A stretch of 64,000 nucleotides of DNA, from NCBI RefSeq assembly GCF_047496725.1, contig NC_132971.1, positions 21,119,001 through 21,183,000 on the forward strand. The letters are read 5' to 3'. Source of the stretch: Anoplolepis gracilipes. Taxonomy: Eukaryota; Arthropoda; Insecta; Hymenoptera; Formicidae. Each line of letters opens with the position of its first letter. Positions within the stretch are counted from its first letter, which is position 1. A program made the translations under genes and the position numbers. Shown here one piece after another: positions 38,113 to 51,700 of the stretch. The notes beneath the pieces are model-generated. The model worked only from the letters and a program-made list of their open reading frames with translations. It was not told where the DNA came from and did not search any database.

Positions 38113-38900
38113 ACTGTCCCACTGTCACACAGTGAATATCAGCAACAGTCAGCAATAGTAATTGACGTAGAATTCGGCAATTTATCCGACACGACGGAGT
38201 TACTCCCTTCGTACACAGGGAGAACGAGAAATGCGGGCGCGGGCGCGGACGAGAGCGAGGGCGAAGGCGAGGGCGAGGACGAGGGCGAGGACAACGCGAG
38301 GAATCTCGACGGTCGCGAGAAACGGGGTGAAGTCGGCCGTCTTCGGCGCGACGCGGACGGACGGACAACGGGTTTTCGGCACTGCAACTAACTTCACCGT
38401 ACACGATGACACGAGAATGACACTGGAGCGGCGTAAACGAGAGCCGAGAGACGAGGCGCGACCGCGCGAGGCGCCCGCAACGTCCCGCTCACGTTCCGAT
38501 ATTATACTTTGCCCGCCGCGCTGCTTTTCCGGTACCTCTCCTCGTTCTCGTTCTCCTTCTCTTCCTCGTTCGCCACCTCCGTCTCTCCTCTCCTCTCCTC
38601 CTCCTCCTTCCTAGCCGGTATCTACGTTCGCGCGACGCGAACAATAAGCCCGCCGCGATTTCTCCGTGTTCACCAGCAGCGGAGCCAGACAGCTCGCGCT
38701 TAGCTTTGGCAACGGCTCAGCTGGACGGTGTAACGTCGGCGGCTGACGGCCACAGCAGGCTGCTTCTATCTGCCAAGATGGCGGCGGCGCTCATTGCCGA
38801 CCGTGCATCGTGCCGACTATCGCGCCCCCACTCCGCCGCACCGAGCCCAGCCGACCAATCACGAGCGCCCGCCGCGACACTTGGCGCCTGCCGTGACGTC
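38113..38900. promoter_or_regulatory. GC-rich 5' leader/promoter region of the AP180 gene
   Basis: Sharply GC- and CpG-rich compared with the surrounding AT-rich DNA. It holds a GGCGAG-type hexamer array (about 38250-38292), a CTC/CTCCTC-rich stretch (about 38540-38612) and CCAATCA at 38854-38860. Its position directly upstream of the AP180 ATG suggests leader plus core promoter. No TATA box is placed with confidence. Confidence 0.4.
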
Positions 38901-40541
38901 ATGCCGACTAGTCGGCGTGACCAAGATTTGAGAATCGAAGATGTATACTTAAAGGAAACCGCATGCTCGTTCGGATCAACGATGATTCTTAGCCCTTGAT
39001 CAATTTAAAGAACTACTTTATTTATCGAGGGACAGATATTTTATTTATTCGCTCAGTTTTATCGCGATATATGTATGATAACGATATCAACGTGATTTTC
39101 TAAGCCGTTCGATCATCGATTAAAATATATAACGTGAAGTTATGTACTCGTCGCATGGACATTGCTACCAACGTGAAGGATATTTTCCAAAGCCAACAAG
39201 TCTCCATATGGACACTTTTTCGAATATTTTGTGAATTTTCTCAAGCAGAAAATGTATTTGGTCAACATAATTTTGTAGAAAATTGTTATGGAAACAAAAA
39301 GAAATGAAACGTTTGAAAGTTATTTTATTATATTTGATATCTGTTTTAATCGGAGAGACGCGCTTAGAGGATGCTTCGAGAAATGTATTACATTAGCCAA
39401 TCAAAATAAAGAAATTTTTAATCTTTTCATTCTGATTGGTTCAAACGCATCTCCAACGTTTTTCCGACCGCAACCATTTACGTATTCATCCCTTTGTTTA
39501 CGTTTTACTCACTTTAGAGAGAGGGCGTTAGTCCACGGAGAAAAATCTTCAAATTACGTAATTCGCATAATATATAAACGCAATTTATTCTATGTTATAT
39601 CAATGTTTTTCTTCGTTATTATTTAATATATATTTTTGTGTGAAAAAATTTTATTAATAAAACAATGATAATAATAAGAATAATTTTGAAATATAAAGGT
39701 TGACTGCCTAATGGAATTCATATTATACCGGCGGTAGATAAAATAGATAAAATATTCCTCAAGTAAGCCGCCAGTATATTAGAAAATAATTAGAAATTGA
39801 CATAACCAACGATCGTTGATTAAATTTATGATGTTACAGCAACTGACAGTAACACACGCATATGTTAGAAAATTTGGCTCAGCTTCAAATGTACCCAAAA
39901 AATACAAATTTAATATATTCTATCAATTAGAATAATCAGTTTTATTGTATATACTTTTTAATTTCAAATTAAGTTGTAATCACGAACTAATATTTATTAA
40001 AGTAAAGTAATCTCATAGCAAATATTATAATCAATCATATAAAATTATATATACTTTATTGTTCAAAATAATTACAAAAAGCCTTATTTTAAAAACTCTC
40101 GTGTTGCATAAGGTATCCATTTTTTAAGGAAGGAGGTCGAGCTTGTGGATGACTTTTTGTAGTTATCGCGCGGGACACCGTCGTCGCGTTCCGCGGCAGT
40201 GCTCGTATCGGTGACTGGAACGTGACTGGAGCGCCAAAAGCTCGCGAGTTATCGCAGGAAATCCGGCATCGCCGGTTCGGAGCGCGGTTCAGTCGGGTCC
40301 GGTGCGGCGAAGTTGGCCGATATCTATAAGGGTGCGCGTGTACGTACTCGAGAGAGCGGCTTCGATGCTCAAAGTTCGAGCAGAAAACCTGACGAAAGCG
40401 CGGCAAGATTGTCCAACTCTCAAGCTCCGAACTGTCACGTGAAACCGCGTGGCTTCGCGCGCGTGTATTCGCCTCTAGCGAAATCCGATCGAGACCCGTC
40501 TCAAGATTCTGCGACTCACGCTCTCAAGCGCTATCAGGAGG
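38901..40541. other. Spacer between AP180 and SelR
   Basis: AT-rich from about 38.99 to 40.08 kb, with no recognisable gene. From about 40.1 kb the DNA becomes GC/CpG-richer again and should contain the SelR promoter and 5' UTR. The open frames in the last 400 bases are not protein-like and are interrupted in the SelR frame by the TAG at 40476. Confidence 0.5.
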
Positions 40542-43500
40542 ATGACGACGATGATCGACAAGGAGGAAGCGCGGAAACGCTTGACACCGCTGCAGTGGCA
40601 TGTGACGCAGGAGAAGGGCACGGAGAGGTGAGGTTGTTTCCACGAAGAGGCGCGAAACTAGAGTCAATTTTTTTCGTAGAAACCGTGTCAGCGAAAACCA
40701 CGACGATATCGGTTTATTTTGACGTTAGGTTCATTTTCGCGTATCTACGTCATCCGAAAATAACCCGAATGAAAATTGTACGAGAGCTTCGAATGAAGTT
40801 TTACGTCGCGTGGTAGTCACTTAGCTTTGCCTTGATTAATGAACGAGTGTTGGTCATCAAATTATGTGCTCGCGAGAATAGATCTTATTCGCAGGCGCGA
40901 CCAATTTCCTGTCATCACGCTCCGATGACATTTGATTTTCCTTCGTCAGAGAGAGAGATGATGTCTGCCGATTCTATAATAGTCGAAGCGTATAACATAT
41001 ACAGATAGTTGTGCAACAGCGATAACATAATAGAGACTTCGAACTATGCTAATTATATTGGTGACATAAACAGATGTTACTTGCGTCGCGATCCATATTT
41101 ACACATCTGCCAGAAAATTTCACCCCACTCCGTATTTTTTACATTTATTTTACCATAATGTCATTTAAATTTTTAAAGCAAGTTTTCATTTAAAAATATA
41201 TTTAATATTTGAAAAATATAAATAAATTAAAAAAAAATAAAATACCAATGGCACAGCATTTTATGGTGCTTTTCGAACCAAACAACTTTTATTAGAAACA
41301 TTTTTCTCTAAAATGCTTTATTTTCGAGATATTCGACCGTTTCCGGACTTTTTGAAAACCCTGTATATCTAGCGGTTAAAACGTGACTATCATATCGATA
41401 TCTGATTTTTGTAAATAGGCTCGCGATATGACGTAATTTACTGCAAGATATATGTTAGAAAAATAGAAACGCGTAAAGTCACGTTCCCGCGCGATTAAGT
41501 ACTTCAGTCTTATTTCTTATTGTTATAGATGACGTAACACCGAAATAACTTTTTCAAGAGCGCCTCGCTTTGAGCTGCCCCTCACGGCCAGCAAGTTTAA
41601 AAATAAACTATATGTGTCACGTACAGTTCGCTCCCCTTTTATTTCCCCCTCACGCCATACCAACTCACCCTCATTCTTGTTCTTTATTTCTGCAGGCCGT
41701 TTAGCGGTTGCTACAATAAGTTTTACGAGAAGGGAACCTATACCTGCATCGTGTGCGACCAGGAATTATTCTCCTCGGACACCAAGTACGACAGCGGATG
41801 CGGTTGGCCTGCATTCAATGAGGTTTTGGATCAAGGACGCATTAAACTGACCAAAGACGCCTCTCATGGTAAGCAATTATGGTCTTCGTTAGTGTATCTT
41901 TTATAATGCAATTCTCACAGAATGGCATTCTCTGGACGTAATATAAACATTAAACATTGCATAGTTCCTTTATAATAGTACGCGGGTACACTCGAAAATA
42001 TATACATTGTAATAATTATTAATAAAGTCCTGTTGATAAATTCTTGTACCCGTTTACTATTTAAAAGTTATAATCATAACGTATCTCTCATACATTATAT
42101 TATACACTTGCATAACATTATTAAACCTATCCTAATTATTTCACCCGTTTATTTTCTGCTTAAAGTGTAGAAATCTCTTTATATATTCTTGCAATATGTT
42201 TCTCATGTAAGATTAAATTTTTTCATACACGATAAAACTATCGCAAATTTCACAAAAATTGTGTAACTATAATTTCATTTCCACTCGCTCTTGTGTGCCT
42301 CTGATAATGTATATTCACGAATGTAGAAACTTTTTTTTATGCACATATATATTATGTTTAAAAAAAATATGTAGATATTTAAGAAAAAAGCAGAATCTAC
42401 ATGATACATTTACATGTTTTTACATAGTTTTATTGTACATATATAGAATGTTATATATATTAGACGAAAATTCTTGTTCTCTCTCTCTCTCTCTCTCTCT
42501 CCCCGATTCCTGCATGTACTTGCTTAGAGTGTGATTGTGTTAGACTTACATCATTTTTTATTAAACTAATGTGCTACAGTATATATGAAACATTGAAAAA
42601 AAAAGTACCATTAAAAAACACGATTAAAAATATTTACTTATATACTATTACTTTAGAATGCTGTACATAACTGTGCTACAAAGTTTTCGATGATTGTTCA
42701 ACGAACGTAACTTATATTCTTGCAATGTGAATAATACGTATCTCTTTTTTTTATCAGCTGCAAATTCTTAATGTATAGATATTGCTTTTTTTACAGCATA
42801 TCTTTTTGATGCAAATAAAATTCCTTTGCTTTGATGTAGCCGGTAACAGTTGAGATAATAATTATATTTGATCATTTGTATGTTTTAATGCTCACAGCTA
42901 AATATACAAGCTAACAAATATTTCTGCTTTTGCAATAATATAAACACATTTGATATAAAGAAATATATTTATATATACATTATATATTATATAAACAAAA
43001 TATGATAGTTAAAAATAAAATGTAGAACGTGTAGTATATTGTAAAGTTGCGTAACGTTTTTTCCAAGTAAACGAATACATCAATCGGTTAATTGATAACG
43101 ATTAACGCGGTCGAAAAGATCAATTTCATCTATAAGACCATAGAATAAAACCGTTTCGTATATATGTACGCACTTTACCATTATTATTCTTTTAGTATCA
43201 TATAAATGTTACTTATTTTTCTCACGATCGGGGATCAACTGTTCTTCTCTTATTATAATCCAATAGCTCTCTTTAGATCACTTCTATTACTTCTGAAAAG
43301 TGTATCGCGAGAAGGGTGTCGGTCTGCGTCTAATCACACTCTATTCTTTCTCCTTTTGCCTTCCTTGATCACTCCTTGGCTACTACTACTACTACTACCA
43401 CCACCACCATCACCACCACCACCACCACCACCACCACTCTTCACTCTCATCACTGAAAAAAAAACACCACTGAAAACCGCGCGTCACGTCGAATTAAACG

Positions 43501-43699
43501 ACGCCAACTAGTCGGCGGCAATCTACTACTGCTGATCGCAAACCCAGATATGGTGCGGACCGAAGTGACCTGTTCAAAGTGCGACGCGCACCTGGGACAC
43601 GTGTTCAACGACGGGCCGAAACCTACGAGGAAGCGTTTCTGCATCAATTCCGCCTCCATAAGCTTCCACGCGGCAGGAGAGGAGAAAAAGTCTACGTAA
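40542..43699 (+). CDS. SelR: Methionine-R-sulfoxide reductase B
   Basis: Reduces methionine-R-sulfoxide in proteins using thioredoxin. Three exons: 40542-40627, 41696-41868, 43512-43699, joined in phases 2 and 1, giving 148 aa, a normal length for a cytosolic MsrB. ATG at 40542 follows an in-frame TAG at 40476 with no other ATG between. Visible: RLTPLQWHVTQ at the N-terminus; PFSGCYNK; structural zinc cysteines C46/C49 and C107/C110; the SGCGWPAF motif with C64; and the catalytic Cys in RFCINSAS (C130). The active site is cysteine, not selenocysteine. The last intron ends in a TAG acceptor with a purine-rich run immediately upstream, which is unusual, but the reading frame and homology fix the junction. 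The divergent neighbour is AP180. Confidence 0.95.
41248..41368. mobile_element. Half copy of the CAGGGTG palindromic MITE in SelR intron 1
   Basis: Follows the right arm of the 12343-13088 element in order: ATGGCACAGCATTTTATGG, AACAACTTTTATTAGAAAC, then ATTTTCGAGATATTCGACCG, ending ACCCTGTATA. The opposite arm is missing, so it is a single-ended remnant. Confidence 0.6.
41869..43511 (+). other. SelR: Intron 2 of SelR
   Basis: AT-rich, without recognisable exons. Holds a (CT)n run (about 42478-42501) and a trinucleotide block of CTA then CCA/ACC units at about 43381-43437, shortly before the last exon. An open frame over the trinucleotide block encodes only poly-Leu/poly-Pro and is not a gene. 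Confidence 0.7.
43381..43437. repeat. CTA/CCA trinucleotide microsatellite
   Basis: CTACTACTACTACTA followed by CCA/CCACCATCACCACC-type units, about 75 nt upstream of the last SelR exon, where it may double as the distant pyrimidine-rich part of the acceptor. Confidence 0.8.
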
Positions 43700-43921
43700 A
43701 AAGAAACAAAAAAAAAAAAAAGAAAACTGTTGTCCTCTTATTGTTTTGTAATACTTCCGAAATTTATTATGTAATTCACATGTGTGAAGTCATATATATA
43801 TATATATATTTATACCTCATGTTAATTATAACAATTATAAAATACCTCCGATTTATATTTATATGCATTGTAAAGAGATAGAGTATAATAATTATTATCG
43901 CCAATACCGAATAGGCTGTAA

Positions 43922-43927
43922 AATAAA
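43922..43927 (+). terminator. Candidate polyadenylation signal of the SelR gene
   Basis: AATAAA about 220 nt after the TAA at 43697-43699, followed by T-rich sequence. Confidence 0.5.
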
Positions 43928-46900
43928 AATTTGTTATTAATATTATTATTATATATATATATGTATAAGGAATATTTAATGTTTCATAACTTTTGATGCA
44001 ATATGGATATTATATCGTCATTAACTAATCTTTCCATGTCAATTATACTATGATATATATATATATACTATTTTATTTTAATATTTGATTATATATGACT
44101 TTTGCATATAATATTCGCGAATATTCTTTTCTACGTTACAGCTTCTGCAAAAATTACTGAGTATTTTCCTATTTATATGCAGAGATAAAACGTTTCCGAC
44201 CGACTTTTCACACGCGACGAGAAACTAATTCTATATTATCAGTTCTAAAATCTCTGCATTGTGTATCGCTTACCCTCTCAATATTACATATACAGCATGT
44301 ACATATCTGTATTAAAAGAGAACAAAGTTTAACTCCCACACAAGATGTATGTATGTTACGAGGAAGCGCGTGATATTGAAAGGATGATGAAAATGTCTAA
44401 TCGAAGAATGTTATTTTTTCAATAAACGCCACATGTAAAATATACCCCACGTATTCTAATTTAATCAACACATTATATCAAACGAGAGATATAAAATAGA
44501 AAATCATTTTTCTTAATATTGTCAGGTAGGGAGGATGATATTTTTCATACGAGAAGAAAAACATGTTTGTTATAAAATGTTTCCTTATATTGTAACGTTT
44601 CAAAACAAACTGAAAGGTGTTATAGTACAATATATGCGCAAAATTCTAGGCATTATTTTTTACAATTCATTACTCCTTCTGTGGTTTTCTTTTTGCACTC
44701 CTTTTACTTTAAAACTTTTATATCGTTACACAAAAATTTCAAATATTCTTCCTGAGAGACCAGATTTCTGCCAAATATTTTCCGATAAATGCGTTTCTTT
44801 CTTACAAAAGTTAAAGTCGAACGAACCTTCCTCCGTCGGGGAAGGGTCGAAGCTTCTTTTTTTTTTTTTTTTTTTTATTTCAATCTCAGCAGTAAAATAG
44901 CGACTTTGTTACTATAGGCCTACTACTTCTTTCTTTCATTCGGAGATCACAAAGCATTTTCAAAAACATCGTAAAACGTTACGATAAAACATGCATACAC
45001 ACACTTGACATGATTCACATATCAGGAACCTATTTTTAAGAACCTAAAAATAGAGACGAGATAATACACGTAGTATAGTCCACGTAGCGTAACAATTAAA
45101 TGCAATTGGAAGGATCATCAAAATATGGATGAATAATCGGATGCAAAGATGCCTGCATTTTCTTTTACGTTGAAAAGATTCGCCTGCTCGTATTTTTACT
45201 CAGAGCCCTCGGTACGTTTGCGATTCGTTTGTCAATGTCAAAAAATAATGAGTACTTTCGTGATGCATCACTTATTATTATTACGATAAGGCATGCTTGG
45301 TACAATTTTTGTACTTTTGTTCACGCGATAAAAGGATCATTCGGTACCATTATCAGCGAACGTCTATCTACATGCTAAGATGCGCTTCAATCAGGGTGTG
45401 CATCGATCGGGTGATGATATTTCATGCAGGCAGTTTTGCATCTCGCGCGACCCGATTCGCGTAAGTAAAATTAGACATTAATTATAATAGCTGCTAATAT
45501 ATATATATTATATATAAAGCTGTAGTATATATTTGTTAAAATATAACTGCCGCGAAAAAAAAATAAAAATATAGAGGAGAAAGTCGCGCGATATTTGTGA
45601 AAATGCAGGACCTCGCTCTTTCTAGTGCTTCTGATCGTCAACTTTAACCCTGGGGATCGCACCATTCTTTAGTTTTATATTTGTTTTTTTTTTTTACACA
45701 CTCATACTTTTTTTTTCTTTCGTTAATACTAAGACGTGCGCACGTTATTTTGTCTCTTGTCGATCACAATCCGATCGATTTTAAGAACGGACGCCGAAGC
45801 AGAGATTAATGCGAAACATGTTGCGATATGTTCGCGGAATACTGAAAAAAGGAGAGTTTAATTAATACATTCTATTTCACATAGGTAGTTCCTGAAGTTA
45901 TTCTAAAAGACTGCATCGAGTTTCCTTCAGGCATACCGACCTTAAATTCGATCGTGAGTGTCGATACAAACTGAGCTGCTTCCGCTTTTTCTCGATCAAG
46001 AACAGTCAAACATTATAAAAATCTAATCAGGCTTTTCTTCAAAAGATGATACTATAAAAAAAAAGGAAGAAGAATAAAATAAACTTGTCGAAAAATGGAT
46101 ATCGTACGATTATCAAATAATATATGGGCTCCTCCTTTTCCTTCTTTCGTCTCATGTCGTATGCAATATAAGTATATCGTTAATTTCTCGATTTATAACT
46201 ATCATAATTATATTTTCACATGGTTCAGTTAATATTAATTTATATACGAGTCCTATACATACATGTATAACGAAAAAACCTGTCGACCGAGAGTCATCTA
46301 TCCATCGCGTGAAAACTGGAAATGGCACAAGCACGTGCTACTTGCGTACTCTTTCGAAACTCGAAAGGAGGAAAAAAAAAATGTCGAGCTTGTGTTATCC
46401 GGAATGGAACGCGGATGTTCGTTTAAAGAAGTTTTCTTTTTTTTCTCTTCTTAATTTCGACATTTCTTTTTTTTTCTCCTTGCCATAGAGTCAAAAAAGC
46501 TCACAAATAATTCTCTCGCAATTTCGACATTCTCGCATTCGAAATCGTCTTATGATTGTATTAATGTTACGATAAAAAATTTATTTACGTCAAGACTTGC
46601 AAATTGGCTTGTATTCTATCTGCGCTTTTTATCATGATCTTTATCGACAAATCGTCGCCTTTCTTTGCTTTTTTCACGCGACAGATATTTCAGTCGAATA
46701 ACGGACGACGTAAAATGAAAAAAAGAAAAAAAATAGAAAAAAGAACAATACGTAAATCTAATAATCACGATATTACCTAAGATATAACTAAATGTATTTC
46801 TAAAGATATTCGTTTTTTTCGATGACGCGATGACGCTCGAATGATATATAATACAATATTAGGAAAGACGTATCTCGATAATGTTCGATGCAAATACAAC

Positions 46901-47895
46901 CATACATACGGAACCACAAATCGTTCTACACAAAACGTACAATACAACTCAATTTCATTATATGTATGTGTGTGTATTCGATTTTGTTTCTTTTTTTTCC
47001 TTCTCTCTCGTGGTGCTAAAACGAAATATTACGTATCGTAATACGGTGGTTCATAAGAAATCTAACGCGAGTTTTCTTTTTTTTCTTTTTCACGTCTCTA
47101 AACGACAAGACAGGCACTTTATAGTGTCACAAAATGCTTCTACGTCTGAACCTTGTTTTACAGTTTCACATCAATCATCCGTTCGTTCTATCATCTTTTC
47201 TTTCTTTTTTGTTCCGCAAGACACGTTAAAGACAGTTACGTTGGACTTACAGCGAAGAACACACGTGATGCGGACAAATTTTGCCCTCGGAAAGATGTTC
47301 TTATCGACTAACAATAAGTAGTAAATCTTGGTAAGTTTTATGTCTTTTAACGTGTCTTTCTTCTTTTTTAACGGCGCAAATGAGAAAAAGTCCCTCATCC
47401 CTTCGTCACAAGAGTTATAAGCTCTAAGTTAGCGGCCTCAAACGAGATATGCAATTCTTACGCAATCAGCATCAGAGCACATGTGAACCAATTTTTTTTA
47501 TATTGTAAACGCCAACATATAAATTGTGATACTTTTAGGGAAATAATTGCTAAAATAATTTCTCTCTTCAGTATAAGGAAACTGAATTAACAATCAAATA
47601 TAATCAATGATCAGTACGCGATTCTTGAAAACGTTGGAAACAAATTATATTCTATCGCTTACACATCTATTCGTCGCGCTAATCGGATCAAAACACACCA
47701 AAAACATATTGCTCTGCTTCACCGCGTAATCTCTGTCGAAAAATACAAGTCCGACACGAAGACCAATCTTTTTCTGTCTACGATCTCTCATTAAACAATA
47801 ATATATTAGAATAGGTCCTATGCACTTGTTCACACATTTGTTTGTGGTATTATCTATTAAGATTCTCGCGCTATAAATAATATGCGTTTCTTGCT

Positions 47896-47933
<38 letters not shown>

Positions 47934-48572
47934 CGCACACACACTTTCTCTCTCTCTCTCTCTCACACACACATACACACACACTTTCTCTCTCTCTCTC
48001 ACACACATTTTCTCTCTCTCTCTCTCTCTCAGATTTGAATTTTTTTCTTTTTTTAAAGAGAGAGTTAGTATAATACTAGTTTTATATTTTTAGAAAATAA
48101 CTGACAATCGCTTGTATTTCCTCGATGGGAATCTATCAAAATTGCGGCAAAAGCTCATCTCAAGCAACAGTGCACACGTTATGGAACACGTTTCATTTTT
48201 TTTTATTTACTTCAAAGACTAAGCTAACAATAAGACTTTTGTGACTCCAGTTTTACACGCCCCAATTGTAATTAGATTTTTTATCGAGGAAAACAAGATC
48301 TCTGCCATCAGATCGCTCATAGCTCTTTCTGATTTAACTTTGTTGTTCGCGCTCGCAACATGCGAGAATCGAGCATTTTTTTTTAAAACTGTGCAACCGC
48401 TTTCTCGATACTCCACGGTATCGAATATGTTCTATCTATCAATCTATATGTATACGTAATGAATATATGCATGCGTATGTGTATACATGTACATGACGCT
48501 GCAAATAAAATAATATTCACACACGATATACACATATGTATGCATACATGTGTGTATATATATATATGTATA
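43928..48572. other. Gene-poor region between SelR and Pak 3' ends
   Basis: No coding exon recognised on either strand. AT-rich with homopolymer runs (poly-T near 44858-44877) and microsatellites. SelR and Pak converge on it, so it may contain long 3' UTR extensions. Small open frames are low-complexity. Confidence 0.6.
47898..48030. repeat. Compound (CT)n/(CA)n microsatellite
   Basis: Alternating blocks of CT repeats and CA/CACACG repeats in three rounds over about 130 bases; the reiterated pattern suggests a higher-order duplication of a CT+CA unit. Confidence 0.85.
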
Positions 48573-48626
48573 TTTATTCATTTATATATTCATATTTATA
48601 TATTCATATATATATATACGTTTATA

Positions 48627-48639
48627 TTTATTATTTATT
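48627..48639 (-). terminator. Candidate polyadenylation signals of Pak
   Basis: Two AATAAA hexamers on the minus strand (48627-48632 and 48634-48639), about 140 nt after the Pak stop; a third lies at 48573-48578. Confidence 0.5.
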
Positions 48640-48776
48640 ATATATTATTGAATTATTGTGCCGTTTCCGTTTTGGGAGGGTGATTCATTATTTCTTCCTT
48701 TTTTTTTTTCGCGTCGCATTCGCATAACCGCATCATGTCTCTTACGATTACAATTTCATCGCATCACTTGCCTCTT

Positions 48777-51700
48777 TTAATGACCTTTGGCGGCTTCTTT
48801 CGCTGCCATTATTAAAGGTGTTAACGAAGCTAGTGGCCTGGCTAATTTCAGAAAAGGATGCTGCAATTTAATTTAAACACATTTCGAATTAAATCAACTC
48901 GAGAAATATGAGGAGAACGTTCGCGTTCTGTATCAACAATAATAATTTCACTTACCTTTAATAGTTCGGAAGCTGCGGATCGTTTTTCCACCTCAACCTC
49001 CAAACATTGATCTAAGAAATCTTGAAATATGCCCGATAATTTCTCCTTTTCCTTGATTTCCGGCTTGCCATTCGTCGCGATCAAATACAACGCTCTCAAC
49101 GGGTTTTCATTCAGATACGGTGGTTCCCCTTCAATCATCTCGATCGCCATTATTCCCAATGACCATATATCAACCTGCGACACCAAAGCACGATTGATTA
49201 TACGCTTTCAATTAATTTTCAATAATAACAATTGATGTGATATACCTTAGGTCCGTACTGCTTTCGTGTCACCACTTCTGGAGCCATCCAATACGGCGTG
49301 CCGACCATCGTTGTTCGTTTACTCTGCTCCGGCGAGATTTGCGCGCAAAAACCAAAATCTGTCAATTTCACACCTCCGTCCAGACCCAGGAGGATATTGT
49401 CGGACTTAATGTCCCTGTGTATAACCTGATTACAATGAAGGAACTCAAGTGCCTGCAATACCTCTCTGCATACCGCGGCAATTTGACCTTCGTCCATACA
49501 AGTTTCGGTCACAACATCTGTCAAACTGCCACCTGGCAAATATTCCATGACTACCCACAGTTCTTCCCCGACTAAATAACTATCCAAATAATTTACAACA
49601 TTCGGATGCTTGTTCTCCCGCATTACCAGAATCTCGTTTATTATAAGCTCTTTCTTTGGCTGTTGTGATAGATTCATCTGTTTTATTGCAACTTCCATGC
49701 CAGTGGACGTTTCTATCGCAGTATATACTGTTCCCGAAGCACTGCAAATTGTTATCATCATGTTAATCAGTATAATATACTTTCGGTATAATTATTCATG
49801 TATAAACCATTGTCCTCTCGTCTCTTACCCTTGTCCGATCTTTTCCATTTTTGTGTATTTTCTATTAGGATCTCCTACGCTCACAATTGTTCTAAGTTTT
49901 TCTAATATTTCGTCGTCTGACATTTTCTTCTTTCTAGCTTTGTCACCTTGTGCCGGTCGCGTCTGATCGGTCGTTGTTGACGTCGGGGTCGCTTGATTCT
50001 TATTTCTATCTAACTGAGACTGGGGTTGTTGCTGTTGCATACCGTTTCGTTGCGGCGAGCCTAGTGTGGTCGTCAGAGGTGGTGGTGGTTCCTCTTCTAT
50101 AGGTTTCGTATACTGCGCGATAAAAAGTAAAACGTTACAAATAGTTGTTCAAAATAGTCACCAAGTGGGCTAATCAAAATCGTACATTTTTTTTTTAATC
50201 ACAAATGCACAAAACTTACAATCGATTTCGTACGTTCCGGTCGGGCGGAGATCGGCGGAGGCGGCGGCTCGTCCTCTTGCTCCGAGCTGGTCGCACACGC
50301 GTCCGTCGGCGTGCTGCTCGGACTGCTGCTGCTCACCCTGTAATCGTTGCCGTTTCTCAGAAAATATTTAAACGATCAAAGGACAAACGCGTAAAAGTGT
50401 AAAAGACTCACCTGCTCAACGAATGCTGGGAGTGAGAACTTCCAGATGCCTGGGACATTGCTTGGCCACGAATATTTCCCACACCCGTGCCGATACCAAT
50501 TCCCATACTTCGAGGACTACTCGCTCTTTCGATCGGAGCTAAAGAGGTTTTATCTAATCATTAGTATAATCACTAGTAATGTACTTTTGTTAAATTCAAT
50601 TTATTTCTTTGCAAACAAACTGACATCTCGATACTTACCAACAACTCCTACCATTTTGGTTGTAGTCATGTACTTGGAGCCCTTTGCCTCCTTACTGCTA
50701 CTATCATACCAATTTAATACGTCCAACACAGCCTGCGGGTTCTTCTTCTGTTCCTGCTTACTAATGTTACTAGACATAAGCAATCTTGCCCATGCCTCCG
50801 GCATACCCTGGGAAAGGAACGCATACCGTGAGACAATGATTATTGCATTTACATAAAACAGACAAGTGATAAGTAATTCAGCAAGTCTGGCAAATTTAAT
50901 GCTACTGCCTAGAGCGTACCTCTATAATAATCTTAGATTTTGATTTTCCAACATGCACTATATGACGTGTAAAGGAATAAAGATTAAGAAATATTTCTGT
51001 GTCATGTATATTTGTAGATATTAATAAATTTAATTCAAGATATAATCAGAAACCTATATTTATTTTTTGTCATTCATAATTCAAAATTTTTATGTATTTC
51101 TTTTTTGAAAAATTTTGTTAATTTATTTATACAAAAAAAAAAAAAAAAAAAAAATTGAAAAAATATACTCTAAATTTTGATTATTTAAATATTTTAATGT
51201 GTGTACATATATTTAAAATATAATGTGTATTTTTTAATATAAAAATCACCATTTAATTTTCTCTCATTTCTATTTAAATACATGCATAGTTTCATAATTT
51301 GAATAGAGAGAACTAACATAATATATAATTAAAATTTACAAAATTTTATACAATTTAGTTATCTTATCCGCTGTGCCGAAAAATCATTCTGTGAGAAAGA
51401 AATGAATACTGTTGAATGCAACGTCGACTAAAGCTTGTATCAATCTACAGAAGCGACTATGTATCGACGAAACTCGACGTACTCAATGGAAAGTAAACAT
51501 CTAATCTCATAAAAAACCGCAACGGAAAGAAAGTGTCGACCACGTGGTGTATATGTATGTACAACAGGCACAAACTAAGCGATATTAATTTACTTACTTT
51601 TAGTGGCAGCTTGGAAAGAAATACGTGTCTTGTTAGTTTATTTATGTGAAAATAATAAGGTATAAGAAGCGTCGGACAAATTACCAAAGTACCGTTCTCG

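Noticed and set aside
38231..38614. Arg/Ala- and Ser/Pro-rich open frames over the AP180 leader
   Set aside because: Products of GGCGAG and CTC repeats in GC-rich DNA; all frames are open by composition.
43206..43511. 101-codon open frame with poly-Leu and poly-Pro before the last SelR exon
   Set aside because: Encoded by the CTA/CCA microsatellite and intronic sequence; its frame differs from the SelR exon frame.
47882..48073. Open frame reading Leu-Ser and Thr-His repeats
   Set aside because: Simple translation of the CT/CA microsatellite.
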